The position numbers were made by a program, and so were the translations under genes. Source: Seminavis robusta (lineage: Eukaryota; Bacillariophyta; Bacillariophyceae; Naviculales; Naviculaceae). From it: 64,000 nucleotides of DNA. The notes under the pieces were generated by a model. It was not told where the DNA came from, did no database searches, and saw nothing but the letters and a program-made list of their open reading frames with translations. Each line of letters starts with the position of its first letter. Position 1 is the stretch's first letter. This document shows positions 44,201-54,865 of the stretch, in pieces. The stretch spans positions 1 through 64,000 of the forward strand of contig CAICTM010000400.1 in NCBI GenBank assembly GCA_903772945.1. Direction: 5' to 3'.

Positions 44201-47200
44201 TTCAGCACCTGAAATAAAAAGTACAACAATGCATATGAGGCAGAGGTAACCAAATGTAAAACATCATACTTCGGTAAACTGTTTTCTCACAATGATGTTC
44301 GTACTGCTTCCAACTGAAATTCTGTGTGAACATCCGCCTACTTCCTCCCAGGAATCTCCACCTGTGTGCCGGTGAATGCTGTAGCAGCCTTTGCCAGGAA
44401 TGTAGTCGTGGGTGCCAATCTGCATCAACACACACAAAGGAGCATCAAAGATGGTCAGCCATTGCATCAAGAAACCATTGAGCCAATTTTGCAAATGCTT
44501 CTCTTACCGCCCAAATGGTACCATCCTCTGCAGCACCCACGTCGCGAACACTAACACCACGGTACTTGTACCAGCCCTTAGGATGCGGAGAACAGAACAC
44601 GTAATTTCCCCACCCATGATGACGGCCCTGTCCAGTGATCTCGGGAGCCGCGCCACCGTGAAAGGTACAAACAGGGAACCGACCACCACTTCCCACATTT
44701 ACCCATTGATTCTCGCGTTCGGAAATTGGTGCCCACTGATCAGCGGATGTTGACTGAATCCCAGTGACGGGTGTGGAGTTGGTAGCACCATCAGGAGGAC
44801 AAATATCCTTGACAGAGGCAAGGGTTCCACCACGGGAATTGCAGAAGTCTTGTGCTGCAGACCACCCAATGGCCAGGCTACTGGTTTCGCTGGGCCCAAA
44901 CATGTGGATATCCCCCCACTCCTTCCGCCAAAGTTCAGAACCATCTGAGGGACAAATATCAGAACTGGCCGGTAGTGAACCTCCCTTTGCAACACAGAAG
45001 TCCCGTGCTTGATCATAGCTCTTGACTCCTGCCGTTTCAGTGGGACCATACACAAATATCTTCATGTTGCAAGGGATATAGTTGGCCTCCCACGCTTTCT
45101 TCCCATTTCCATCAAGACCCCAATCAGGATCTCCATATGTGTCCCTGTACAGACTGCACGTCGAAACCACTGGATGCGATCCAACTTGGATCCACCCGTT
45201 GTGGTAGTCTGATACAGGTACCCATTGATCACCGTCCTGAATGCCAAAGTAAGGCCAGCTCGAACTAAAATTATGAGACAACACACAACAACAATTATGA
45301 GATGGTTGTTTATGGTAGCATCGGGAGTGCATCGAGGTGGATGTTTTAATGGACTGGTGTCTTACCTGCCAGAGGGGCAAATGTCGGTACTGGAAGCAAG
45401 CGTTCCTCCCTTCATCTCACAAAACTTCTGTGCTTGATCATAGCTGTTGATAGCTCCAGTTTCTTGTGGCCCAAAAACTTGAGTATTACCAGTCTTGGGA
45501 ATTCGTAGACCTGGATTCTCATATCGCCATAACTTGTTGTCTGAATCGACCAGCGCAAACTCTACTGCACTCATGGCTGCAATCTTCACACCATAATGTC
45601 CTTGAATGGGATCAGCCCATTTGGTTGCAATGGCTGTTGAGATGGTAGACCTGCGGGCCAATCCAGCACTTTCACGACCTTTTTGACCATCTCCCACTCC
45701 CGTTGTCCAGATGGTTCCATCTGCAGCAATGCTGATGTCGCCATTATCACAACTCCCAGTGACGTACCAGTGGGAGCCTCCATGACTCCAAAGGAAATCT
45801 TTGTTACACAGGGCCGCCTTGTCGGGCCCTGAAGCAGCAATTCGGTCTCCACCTCCACCAAACTTCACAAAAAAATCATCCGACGGGCGCTTGCGCCACA
45901 CATCGCCATGGTCTAACCCATCCACCAATTCAGTCAAAAAGATCGTCCCATCCTTGGTGATGGTTGCATCGCGCGCAGCAGGGCTTGGGATCAAATCCCA
46001 GCCTTGACCACTCCACTTGAAAATGTCGCTGTCCTGAACCACAATTACATTAGTGCTGCTACCAACTGAGATACCAGAGGCACACCCTCTGACTTCCTCC
46101 CAGGTGTCTCCTTCTAGTTTGCGGTGGATGGTGTAGCAATCATTCATAACCGTAAAGTTCGAAATCTGATTAAAGCACGGAACAGGGGAAGCGTTAGACA
46201 TTCACACATAAACAGAAATGAAATTTCAAGCAACTCACCACCCAGATAGTGCCATCATATGCAGCACCCACATCTCGAACTGTCACCCCTTTGTACTCAT
46301 GCCACAAGATCGGCTTCTGTGTTGCTACTTCTCCCGTGTTTACCGTCCCATTTCCAGACATCAAATCTGTGTTGGTTTCACTGGTTCCGCCACTGCTCAG
46401 TCCTACTCCTTCAGCTTGTTTTTCAGCTCCGATTGATGCATTGAAGATGTTCTGATAGTAGAGGGGTTTCTTCAGAGCAGAACCACTTCCTTTTACCAAT
46501 AGAGCTTGCTTGTGATGGACCAAAACAGATGTGCCATTCTCTGTTGTGCTCACTTTTCCATCCCATATGATGTCACCAATAGAAAAGTATCCACTGCCAG
46601 GCTTTGGTCTCATGATTCGAAGGTCATCAGAAGCATACATTTCCTCAAGATTTGTAGTGTACTTGACCTCAAGCGAACCTTCCTCTGGGTACATCTTGTA
46701 GTATGCCAGTTTGTAGGGAAAATTGTAACCATCTTCCGAGTAGGCACATAAATTCCTTTGTTTGCCATCAGGATATTTGTACCGAGCAATGCTTCGGCTT
46801 ATTCTTCCATGCAGGTGGTGATCTGGGATGCTGAAGAGTTTGTTGATCTTTTCCCGTCGCTCAAATACAGCCTTGGCCACAGTAACGTCAGTACTTGTTG
46901 CCTCTCTGTGTTTGTGAAACCACGAAGTACAAACAATGTAATTCGATTCAAATGCTTTCTTGTCATTGCTGGTGCCCCAAATAGGATCAACTCCACCATG
47001 TATGTCTCGGTGAAAACTGCAGCTTGGCGCATTGTTGGAGTGTGTTCCCACCTGGACCCACGCATTGTCATAGTCTGAGACCGGTGTCCACTGGTCCCCT
47101 GTCTGGATGTCAAAGTAGGGTTTGTTTGACCCATCAGGGGGGCAGACATCAGACCAGGAAGCCAGCAGGAGTTGCCTAGCAGCGCAAAATGTCTTGGCTT

Positions 47201-50200
47201 GTGCATACGACTTGACATCAGCAGTCACATTGGGTCCATACACGTAGACACCCTCCATCTTGCAAATGACATAGTCTGCTTCTCCTTCCAACTTGTCATC
47301 TTCTGCTCCCCACATTGGTCCTAATCCGATTCGAGGGTCACCATACGTTGTTCTGTGTCTGGAACACATATCAGCCACAGCATCACCACCAACTTCAACC
47401 CAGCCATTGCGGTAGTCCCCAAATGGAGTCCAGTGGACACCACCAGCAGCACCAAAGTACGGTCTTTTCACAAGAGGAAGTGGGCAGATTTCGTCAAAAG
47501 AGGCTAGGATCCCTCCCTTCAAATAACAGAAATGCTTGGCATCATCATAATCAATCACCTTGGAGGTATCTTCAGGTCCAAAAATAAACTTGTCCATGTT
47601 GCACAAGATGTAGTTGGATTCCCAGCTCTTCTTGTCACCCTTGATCCCCCAATCAGGATCCACTCCATTGTGTGTGTCTCGATGAAAACTGCAAGCTGGC
47701 GCTCCCCCGGGCTGGGTTCCCACCTGAATCCATGCATTTTCATAGTCAGAAACTGGAGTCCACTGGTCGCTGGACTGGATACCAAAGTAGGGCTTGTCTG
47801 CCTCATAATGCCAGAGGTTGAGGTTGGAATCAATAAGAAGGAACTCTCTGGCACTCACAGCAGCAATGTTCCCACCGTCATCAATGATCACACCAGAGTG
47901 GCCTTGGACAGGAGGACTCCAGGATGTATGATGCGCTGTAAAAGCAGTGGATCTTCGAGGCAAACCAGGACGCGTTTGGCCAGTTCCAACCCCAGTTGTC
48001 CAGATGGTACCATCAGAAGCAACGCTCACATCACCTTTATCGCACCTCCCTGTTGAATACCAATGAGCACCACCATGGCTCCACAGATCATTGCCAGCCA
48101 ATGTGTTACAAAGAACAGCCTTGCCGGCATTTAAACCAGATATTCGCTGTCCTCCGCCTGTCAATGATACAGCATTAGACACTGTAACCACAACTTGGCA
48201 AACAAGATTTGACAAGCCTCACCTCCGAACTCTACAAAATCAGCATCTACTGGAGCCTTGCGATAGATCCTGCCAAAGTCCTGTTCAGACACAAATTCTG
48301 TCATCCAGATGGTTCCATCCTTAGTAATACTGACATCCCATGCAGGAGGGCTCTGTATATGCACCCAACCATTGGGAGTCCATCCATGGATTTGTCTGTG
48401 CCTGTTCAGCTGCCAGAAAAAGAGTACAACAATGCATATTTGAGACAGAGGTCACCATATGTAAAACCAACGACTTCAGTCAACTGTATTCTCACAATAA
48501 CAATATGGTCTTTGCTCCCAACTGAAATCTTGTGGGAACAGCCACCTATTTCCTCCCATGAATCTCCTCCAGTGTGACGGTGGATGGAATAGCAACCATT
48601 GCCATGGTCATGTGTTCCAATCTGCATGAAAGCACCAGGGGCAGGAAGATGGGGGGGGTGAGGATTCAACTCCTCAGTAGATGAAGTTGAATATCAAGCA
48701 CACGTACCACCCAGATGGTTCCATCATCTGCGGCGCCAACATCTCGAGCCTTGATATTGTGCTTGCTCCAATTATCGATAGTAGGACAGATGTCTGTGCT
48801 GAAGGCAAGGGATCCTCCTTTGGACTGGCAGAATTCCTTTGCTTGCTCAAACGTTTTGACATTGGATGTCTGGCTTGGTCCAAACAGGGGGTTGTTTCCT
48901 GCTTGACTAGGCATGATCGGGACCTTTACAAAAATAAAAAAAGATGCATAGATGAGTCAAAGGTATCCAAATGTGAAATCAAGAGTGATGTCAACTGTAT
49001 TCCTAGAAACAAAACAAACCATAACACTTTTGAATAGCATCCCGATTCCCATACCTTATATTGCCAGAGAGTTCCAGCAGTATCAACCATCACAAACATG
49101 TCCGCATGAACACCAGCGATTTTGGTACCAGACTTGCCTTGCACAGGCTTGTCCCAAGTTGTAGCTGAGGCACTCATAGAAATTGATCTACGGGGTAATC
49201 CAGGGCTTGACTGGCCATGTGGTGTTCCTGTTGTCCAGATGGTTCCATCAGCAGTTATACTGATATCCCCATTATCGCAACTTCCTGTTTGATACCAGTG
49301 GGAGCCTCCATTGCTCCAAAGACGATTGCCTGCCAATGTGTTGCAGAGGGCAACCCTGTCACGTCCTGAAGCAGAGATTCGCTCGCCTCCTCCTCCAAAT
49401 CCTAACAACACAAACTCATCATCTGTTGGAGCCTTGCGATAGATAAGGCCCCAGACCTGTCCAGAAACCAATTGTGCCATAAAGATAATTCCGTCCTTGG
49501 TGATACTTGCATCTCTGGCAGGAGGGCTCTTGATCAATTTCCAGCCGTGACCAGTCCATTGGTGAATCTCCCCGTCGGTGGTGGTTACAATGATATTAGT
49601 GCGGCTGCCAACTGAAATGCCATTGGCACATCCTCTGACTTCTTCCCAAGTGTCACCTCCAACATATCGATGGATGCTGTAGCAGTCAGTCATTACTTTG
49701 TAGTTAGAAATCTGACTCAAGCAGGGATGGAAGAAAGAAGCAAAGGATGAAAACAGCAAGTGGTGTTTAGTTTTCGTAAGCTGGAGAAGAGCTCATACAA
49801 CAACGCCAACGTGGGTCGGCTTCAGATAGAACAAACGTACCACCCAGATAGTATCATCCTCTGCAGCATCAACGTCTCGAATTGTTTGTTCCACATCTTT
49901 AACCTTTATTCCACTGAACTTGTACCAATTGCTTGGGGCACAATAGACATAGTTCCCCCAGCCCAAAGCATGACCGTGGCCTGCGCTTCCACCATGCTTG
50001 GTACAAACAGGGTACTGATTACTACTTCCAACATTGACCCATTGACCTTCTCTGTCTCCAATAGGAGCCCATTGGTCACCTTTTGCCGATTGAATCCCGT
50101 TGACAGGCTCAGCATTAGATTTCCAAGGAGGACAAATCTGTGCTAGAGAGGCCAAAGTTCCTCCATTAGAATTGCAGAAGTCTTCTGCAGAATTCCATCC

Positions 50201-53200
50201 TCCATCCAGTGGCTTCGTTTTATGGGGTCCAAACATTTTGATGCTCCCCCACTCTGATTGCCACCGTTGCTCTATTATTGGCCATGATATTGACAAAGGT
50301 TGAGCTTGTTGTTATAGTAGCAACTTGTCAATACAGTCTAAGTGTGACAGCTTGACAAGTGGAACTTACCCACGGTGGAAGCAAATGCAGCATAGGTTGG
50401 AGCTATCGTTGGATTTTCAGAAGGAACACCAGAGGGAATCAACGATGGGCTGGATGAGGGTAAAGTAGATGGATACGAGCTTGGTTGTGAACTGGGAACA
50501 GAGCTCAAACTTGGGACTTGGGATGGCCTGTCTGATGGCTGCATAGAAGGAACATAACTCGGGGATTCACTTGGATCAAAACTAGGCACAACAGAGGGAG
50601 ATATGGATGGCACGCCACTGGGCAAGGATGATGGGGATGATGATGGCGAAATACTAGGTGTGGAAGAAGGGGAAGAAGAAGGGGCGGGAGAAACAGTGGG
50701 TGCAGGAGTTGGTCTTGATGTTGTAAAATCAACATCAGAGGAAGGTATTTCATACAGCCAGAGCGAGTTGCTAGAATCAACCAGTAGAAACTTGTTTGCG
50801 TTCACAGCAGCAATGTCTTTTCCAGACCTGCCCTGTGCTGGGGTGTCCCAAGTTGTAGCTGAGACATTCATAGAAATTGATCTATGGGCCAATCCAGGGC
50901 TTGACTGACCATGTGGTGTTCCTGTTGTCCAGATGGTTCCATCAGCAGCAACACTGATGTCCCCATTATCGCACGTTCCTGTTGTATACCAATGAGAACC
51001 ATCATTGCTCCAAAGATGATTGCCAGCCAATGTGTTGCAGAGGGTGACCCTATCGCGTCCTGAAGCAGAGATTCGCTCTCCTCCTCCTCCAAATCCTAAC
51101 AACGCAAAATCATCATCTGTTGGGGCCTTCCGATAGATGAGGCCCCAGACCTGTCCAGAAACCAATTCTGTCAAAAACATAATTCCCTCTTTGGTGATAC
51201 TGATATCGCGAGCGGGAGGGCTTTGTATAAGCACCCAACCATTGGGGGTCCATCCATGGATTTGTCCAGCGTAGTTCAGCTTTGTAAGACATAGTTAAAA
51301 GCAAAACAATGAATGTATGAGACAGAGGTCGCCAAATCCAAAACCAAAGACTTCAGTCAACTGTAATCTCACAATGACAATATGGTCTCTGCTCCCAACT
51401 GAAATTCTGTGGGAACAGCCACCTACTTCCACCCATGAATCCCCACCAGTATGACGGTAGATGGAATAGCATCCATTGCCATGGTCATGTGTTCCAATCT
51501 GCATGCAATCAACAGTGGCTGTAAGATGAGAGAAAAGGATTCACCGTGAATCCTCACTAAATCAAGTTGAATATCAAGCACACGTACCACCCAGATGGTT
51601 CCATCATCTGCAGCACCAACATCTCGAACTTTCAATCCATTGAACTTGAGCCAACGGCTGGAGCAAACAAGGTAGTTCGCAGCAGGAGCCCATGATCCAG
51701 TCAAACCCCAACCGGGGTTCGAATAAGTTCCGCACGTGGGCAAGCCATCAGGCTGCGTACCCACCTGGATCCACTCATTATGGCGGTCAGAGACAGGGGT
51801 CCATTGATCCCCAACCGGAATTCCAAAATATGGTAGGCTATGTGCTCCTGATGGGCAGACATCAATACTGGAAGCAAGAGATCCTCCTTTTGCCTTGCAG
51901 AAAGCTTGTGCCAAGTCGTAGGTGCTGACAGTAACATTCTTGTTGCGGCCAAAGAGGACTCTGTTTGAGGCACAAATGACAAAATTGGCCTCAAAGGGCT
52001 GCTTGTGATTTCCATCAACCCCCCAATTGGGATCCACTCCCCCATGAGTTTCCCGGTGGTAGCTGCAGGTGGGAACACCTGAAGGTTGTTCTCCCACCTG
52101 GATCCAGGAGTTGTTGTAATCAGCAACTGGCGTCCACTGATCTCCCAGCTGAGTACCAAAATAGGGTACTACAGAGTTGAGGGGGCAGATGTCCGATCTG
52201 GAAGCAAGAGTTCCTCCTTTGGCATTGCAAAAGGCATTCGCTTGGTCATAAGACTTGACGTTGGTGGTGTAACTGGGTCCATAGATGGCTGTTCGCATGT
52301 TACAGACGATGTAGTTGGACTCATAACTTTGTTTCATAGTCCCATCAAGACCCCAATCAGGGTCCACTCCATTGTGAGAATCTCTGTGGGACGCACACGT
52401 TGAAGCTGAAGAATGAACTCCCACTTGGACCCATGCATTGTGGTAATCAGAAGCTGGAGCCCAGTGATCTCCTGACTGGATTCCAAAGTAGGGTTGCGCA
52501 GAACCATCCAAGGGGCAGATATCAGCCACAGAAGCAAGAGATCCTCCCTGTGATTCACAGAAGTCTTGTGCTTGATCATAGCTCTTCACATCGTTGGTAT
52601 CCGGTGGAACAAACACCCGAGTGATTCCGGTTGCTTCTCTCCTGGCTGGGATCTCATACCTCCAAAGATTCAAATTGGCATCCACCAGATAGACCTTGTT
52701 GGCACTGACAGCTGCAATGTTCGTGCCAGTTTGACCAGGAATGGGGGTCGCCCAACTGGTGGAATGGGACAAAATTTTCGTGGATTTACGGATCAGTCCC
52801 GGATTTGCCTGGCCATGTGGTGTTCCTGTTGTCCAGATGGTTCCATCAGCAGCGATACTGACATCGCCATTATCACAGCGTCCTGTTGTATACCAGTGAG
52901 AGCCTCCATGACTCCAAAGGAAATCTGCGTTACACAGGGCCGCCTTGTTGGACCCCGAAGCAGAAATTCGGTCTCCACCTCCGCCAAACCTCACAAAAGA
53001 ACTATCTGATGGGCGCTTGCGCAACACATCGCCATGGTTTAACCCAGCCACCAATTCTGTCATCCAAATTGTTCCATCATTGGTGATACTAATGTCACGA
53101 GCAGGAGGACTGTGTATAAACACCCAACCATTGGGAGTCCATGCGTGGATTTGTCCAGCGTAGTTCAGCTTTGTCCGGCATAGTTAAGAGAAGCAGAGCA

Positions 53201-54865
53201 ATACATATATGAGACAGAGTTCACCAAGTGTAAATCCAAGATTTCAGTCAACTGCATTCTCACAATAACAATGTAGGCGCTGCTCCCAACTGAAATTCTG
53301 TGGGAACATCCTCCTACTTCCACCCAGGAATCGCCACCTGTGTTGCGATGGATGGAATAGCAACCATTGCCATGGTCATGCGTTCCAATCTGCCCCACCA
53401 TGAGAAAAAAGGGGGGGGGTGAGGAGTGGGTGATACAATGAACCGAGAGCCATGCATGCAGGCAAGATCAAAGCATGGCACTTACCGCCCAGAGGGTGCC
53501 ATCTTCAGCAGCGCCAATGTCCCTGACCTGGGTGCTCCCACCAAACTTGTACCAATTATTACATACGATATAGTTGCCCCATCCGTGATGATGGCCTTGG
53601 CCAGTGAGCTCCGGTGCCGCACCTCCGTGCAATGTGCAGGTTGGATGTCCACCGCCACTTCCCACATTGACCCATTGATTCTCCCGATCGGAAATTGGCG
53701 CCCACTGATCTCCGCCGGCCTGTATTCCAAAGAGAGGCCTCCTATTGGTGGTTCCATCTGGAGGGCAAATTTCCCTGATTGATGCGAGAGATCCGCCTTG
53801 TTCCTTGCAAAAGTTTTGGGCAGCAGTCCATCCAACGGCAAGGTTAGCTGTCTCTCTACGCCCATACATGCGTGTGTTTGCCATCAACCAGTCGGTGGTA
53901 TGATCCAACCTTCGGCCATGTCGATGGACACTGACGGCTTTGGTGTCCGCTTGGTCATTGTCAACTTCTCCAACACCATCTTCTTTGGCGCTGTCTGCAT
54001 CCACTTGCTTGTCCTTGTCTGTAGATGCCATCAGCTGCATGGCTTCCAATCTGGATCCGACGTCCGTCTTGTTGATGGGTCCATAGACGTGCAAATCTTC
54101 TCCTTTGTGTTGGTCGTCTTGTTCTTGTTGGTCGGCCACGGACGGCTCGACGGCTTCCGTGTTGGTTTCGACGTCGACGTGACGGGGGATCTTGGGGTCA
54201 GTGTCCTCTTTGGATTGCATGGGGGGAACAGAATAAGAATCCGTTTTGGTATCGTCCATCATGACGATTTGGTCACGCTCCATGGAGTTGGGTGGCATTT
54301 TGCGGTCGGTGGTGGTGGAAAGTATGGATGGCGCCTTCTCTGATGCCACCTTGGCGACGTGATCATTCTTGGCGTGCATCATGTTCCAATGCTGGGTTTG
54401 ATCTTGTTTGGTTCTGTTGAAGGTCTGATCGTCATCGTGGACCTGCGACTCCATGTCTGGATTGATGTCTTTCTTAAGCCCAAGGGTAAGAGTTGCGTCT
54501 GGGTTCGTTCCGGTACTAGAGGCAGCAGCCGTAGAGGCCGTGCCAAGCTCTTGTTCATCACTGAGAGTAGCCTTGGCAGCGTCAAGTTCATGTGGGCCTT
54601 GGGCTTGGCCTTGGCCTTGTTCAAGATCGGTATCATAGATGGCGTCGGCGTCCGAGTCGGGATCCCTCAAAAGGGTGTCTTCCGATCCATCAGCAAGAGC
54701 AACCATGTCTCGGTGATCAGTAGTGGTAGTGGTACCAGTAGTAGTGGCACCAGTAGAACCCGCACCAGTGGGTACAGGAAGGACATCTTGAGCCTTGGTA
54801 AGATTCTCGACCGAGAGCGAGAGTCCAAGCAGAAGGCTCAGCAACGTCTTCGCCTTCATCTTCAT
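29300..54865 (-). CDS. Giant single-pass surface protein: tectonin-like beta-propellers, lectin-like modules and a C-terminal mosaic (51 exons)
   Basis: Splicing by hand gives 21,177 nt in one frame, 7,058 residues plus stop positions accounted for across 50 GT-AG introns. The start is an ATG followed by a signal peptide (MKMKAKTLLSLLLGLSLSV). Residues 27-330 are acidic and disordered. Residues 340-3860 hold 13 lectin-like modules and seven propeller units. Residues 3860-6700 are a mosaic with cysteine-rich pairs. The end has a coiled coil (LKQREQALQQREHIIRLENG), a membrane helix (LLQLLFGCSLVAIFVLQY) and a short basic tail (KKNQLIADRQ). The layout is that of a type I cell-surface protein. A role in adhesion or glycan and microbe recognition is inferred from tectonin and lectin folds. 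The same protein could in reality be split in two by an unseen promoter, but the join between halves (intron 41751-41653) keeps frame and domain. Confidence 0.75.
33526..33821 (-). other. 14-nt micro-exon and LRDPPGG block of the giant gene
   Basis: Exon 33821-33808 is only 14 nt (codes VDSP plus split codons) and is needed to keep frame between 33901 and 33720. The next exon encodes a block with YEPILILRDPPGGLSQASY. I recall LRDPPG-S/G motifs in very large secreted proteins of protists, animals and bacteria, linked there with a VxGT-S-x-PWE box; here AGTTSAPWEGPPTARGEV appears at the 31849-31812/31691 junction. The match is from memory. Confidence 0.55.
36563..40554 (-). repeat. Internal duplication in the C-terminal half with a Vps62-like segment between copies
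   Basis: Copy 1 (exon 40554-39759) contains VPYAKLQPCGF, WENYAVELYNKSGFVGWKHL, GASERLGKPFCLG, GDFVFLF, EDLGEAARHC, WREPHICGEKEEP and CRSVDNCFYQ. Copy 2 (exons 37542-36892) contains VPYAQLKPCDF, WENTAVELYKDPITGFTGYK, GASRRYGTPHCLG, ADFVFLF, EDLGTAAKF, WSNPHFCGCGEEP and CQQMDTCYYK. Copy 2 is split by an intron that copy 1 lacks. Between them, exon 38275-37957 has WFPICPNGYVALGNVWADWP, which resembles the plant/fungal Vps62 domain (P-x-GYVALG). The function of the duplicated block is unknown. Confidence 0.7.
41752..53560 (-). repeat. Seven tectonin-like beta-propeller units in the giant protein
   Basis: Each unit repeats the same blades in order. They are VRDVGAADDGTIWVV; CYSIHRHTGGDSWEEVGGCS with RISVGS; an IHGWTPNGW strand; ARDISITKDGTIWMTELV; GGGGDRISASG with a Cys and LWSHGGSHWY; CDNGDISIAADGTIWTTG; and NIAAVSANKFLLVDSNLNLW. 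DGTIW and DISI are the tectonin hallmark (A-x-DIS-x-G-x-DGT-x-W). First blades begin near 53550, 51630, 49900, 48740, 46300, 44560 and 43260. In every unit the second blade is its own exon or exon start, and in five units that exon is 126-129 nt long. Two Cys pairs per unit suggest disulfides and an extracellular site. Tectonin propellers are known to bind glycans and lipopolysaccharide in slime mould, fish and horseshoe crab proteins. Confidence 0.75.
42060..53880 (-). repeat. Thirteen copies of a Cys/Gly C-type-lectin-like module
   Basis: A module of about 105-115 residues recurs 13 times, singly or in runs of up to three between propellers. It opens with a segment like YGPSETSNIKSYDQAKQFC, then C-x(2)-KGGSLASSSDICP, then PYFGIQSGDQWTPVSDYHNA, WVQVG, a Cys-containing SFHRDTHGGVDPDWG, and closes with ANYIVC. 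Copies have their FC...ICP box near 53810, 52550, 52230, 51890, 50170, 48820, 47510, 47180, 45400, 44980, 44830, 43350 and 42090. The alternating A-x-FC, G-G-LAS and C pattern recalls Link/C-type-lectin folds, but the order of motifs does not match a family I can name with certainty. Four conserved cysteines suggest two disulfides. Confidence 0.7.
50385..50723 (-). repeat. Ser/Pro-rich hexapeptide linker inside the giant protein
   Basis: About 110 residues at the end of exon 5 with units such as SPSSSP, SGVPSI, SFDPSE and SMQPSD (pattern P-S-x(2)-P-S). Such linkers are common in diatom cell-wall and secreted proteins and are usually extended and O-glycosylated. It sits between a propeller and the next lectin-like module and probably acts as a rigid spacer. 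Confidence 0.8.

Larger units (their letters stand above)
29300..54865 (-). other. Exon map of the giant gene
   Basis: Proposed exons, high to low: 54865-53486, 53389-53264, 53168-51588, 51498-51373, 51279-50370, 50304-49841, 49711-49055, 48923-48708, 48621-48496, 48409-48223, 48157-46239, 46165-45366, 45264-44508, 44419-44291, 44208-43457, 43383-43230, 43142-43017, 42918-41752, 41652-41040, 40958-40805, 40737-40639, 40554-39759, 39673-39494, 39416-39210, 39140-39078, 38998-38888, 38845-38546, 38451-38369, 38275-37957, 37871-37826, 37737-37633, 37542-37188, 37116-36892, 36809-36563, 36466-36044, 35961-35803, 35690-35130, 35050-34532, 34450-34292, 34187-33901, 33821-33808, 33720-33526, 33438-33204, 33107-32274, 32169-32042, 31953-31930, 31849-31812, 31691-31496, 31404-30812, 30705-30450, 30375-29300. 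Introns average 88 bp. Least certain are the acceptors before 40554, 35690, 34187 and 30705 and the donor after 30812, chosen because they keep phase. Confidence 0.65.
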
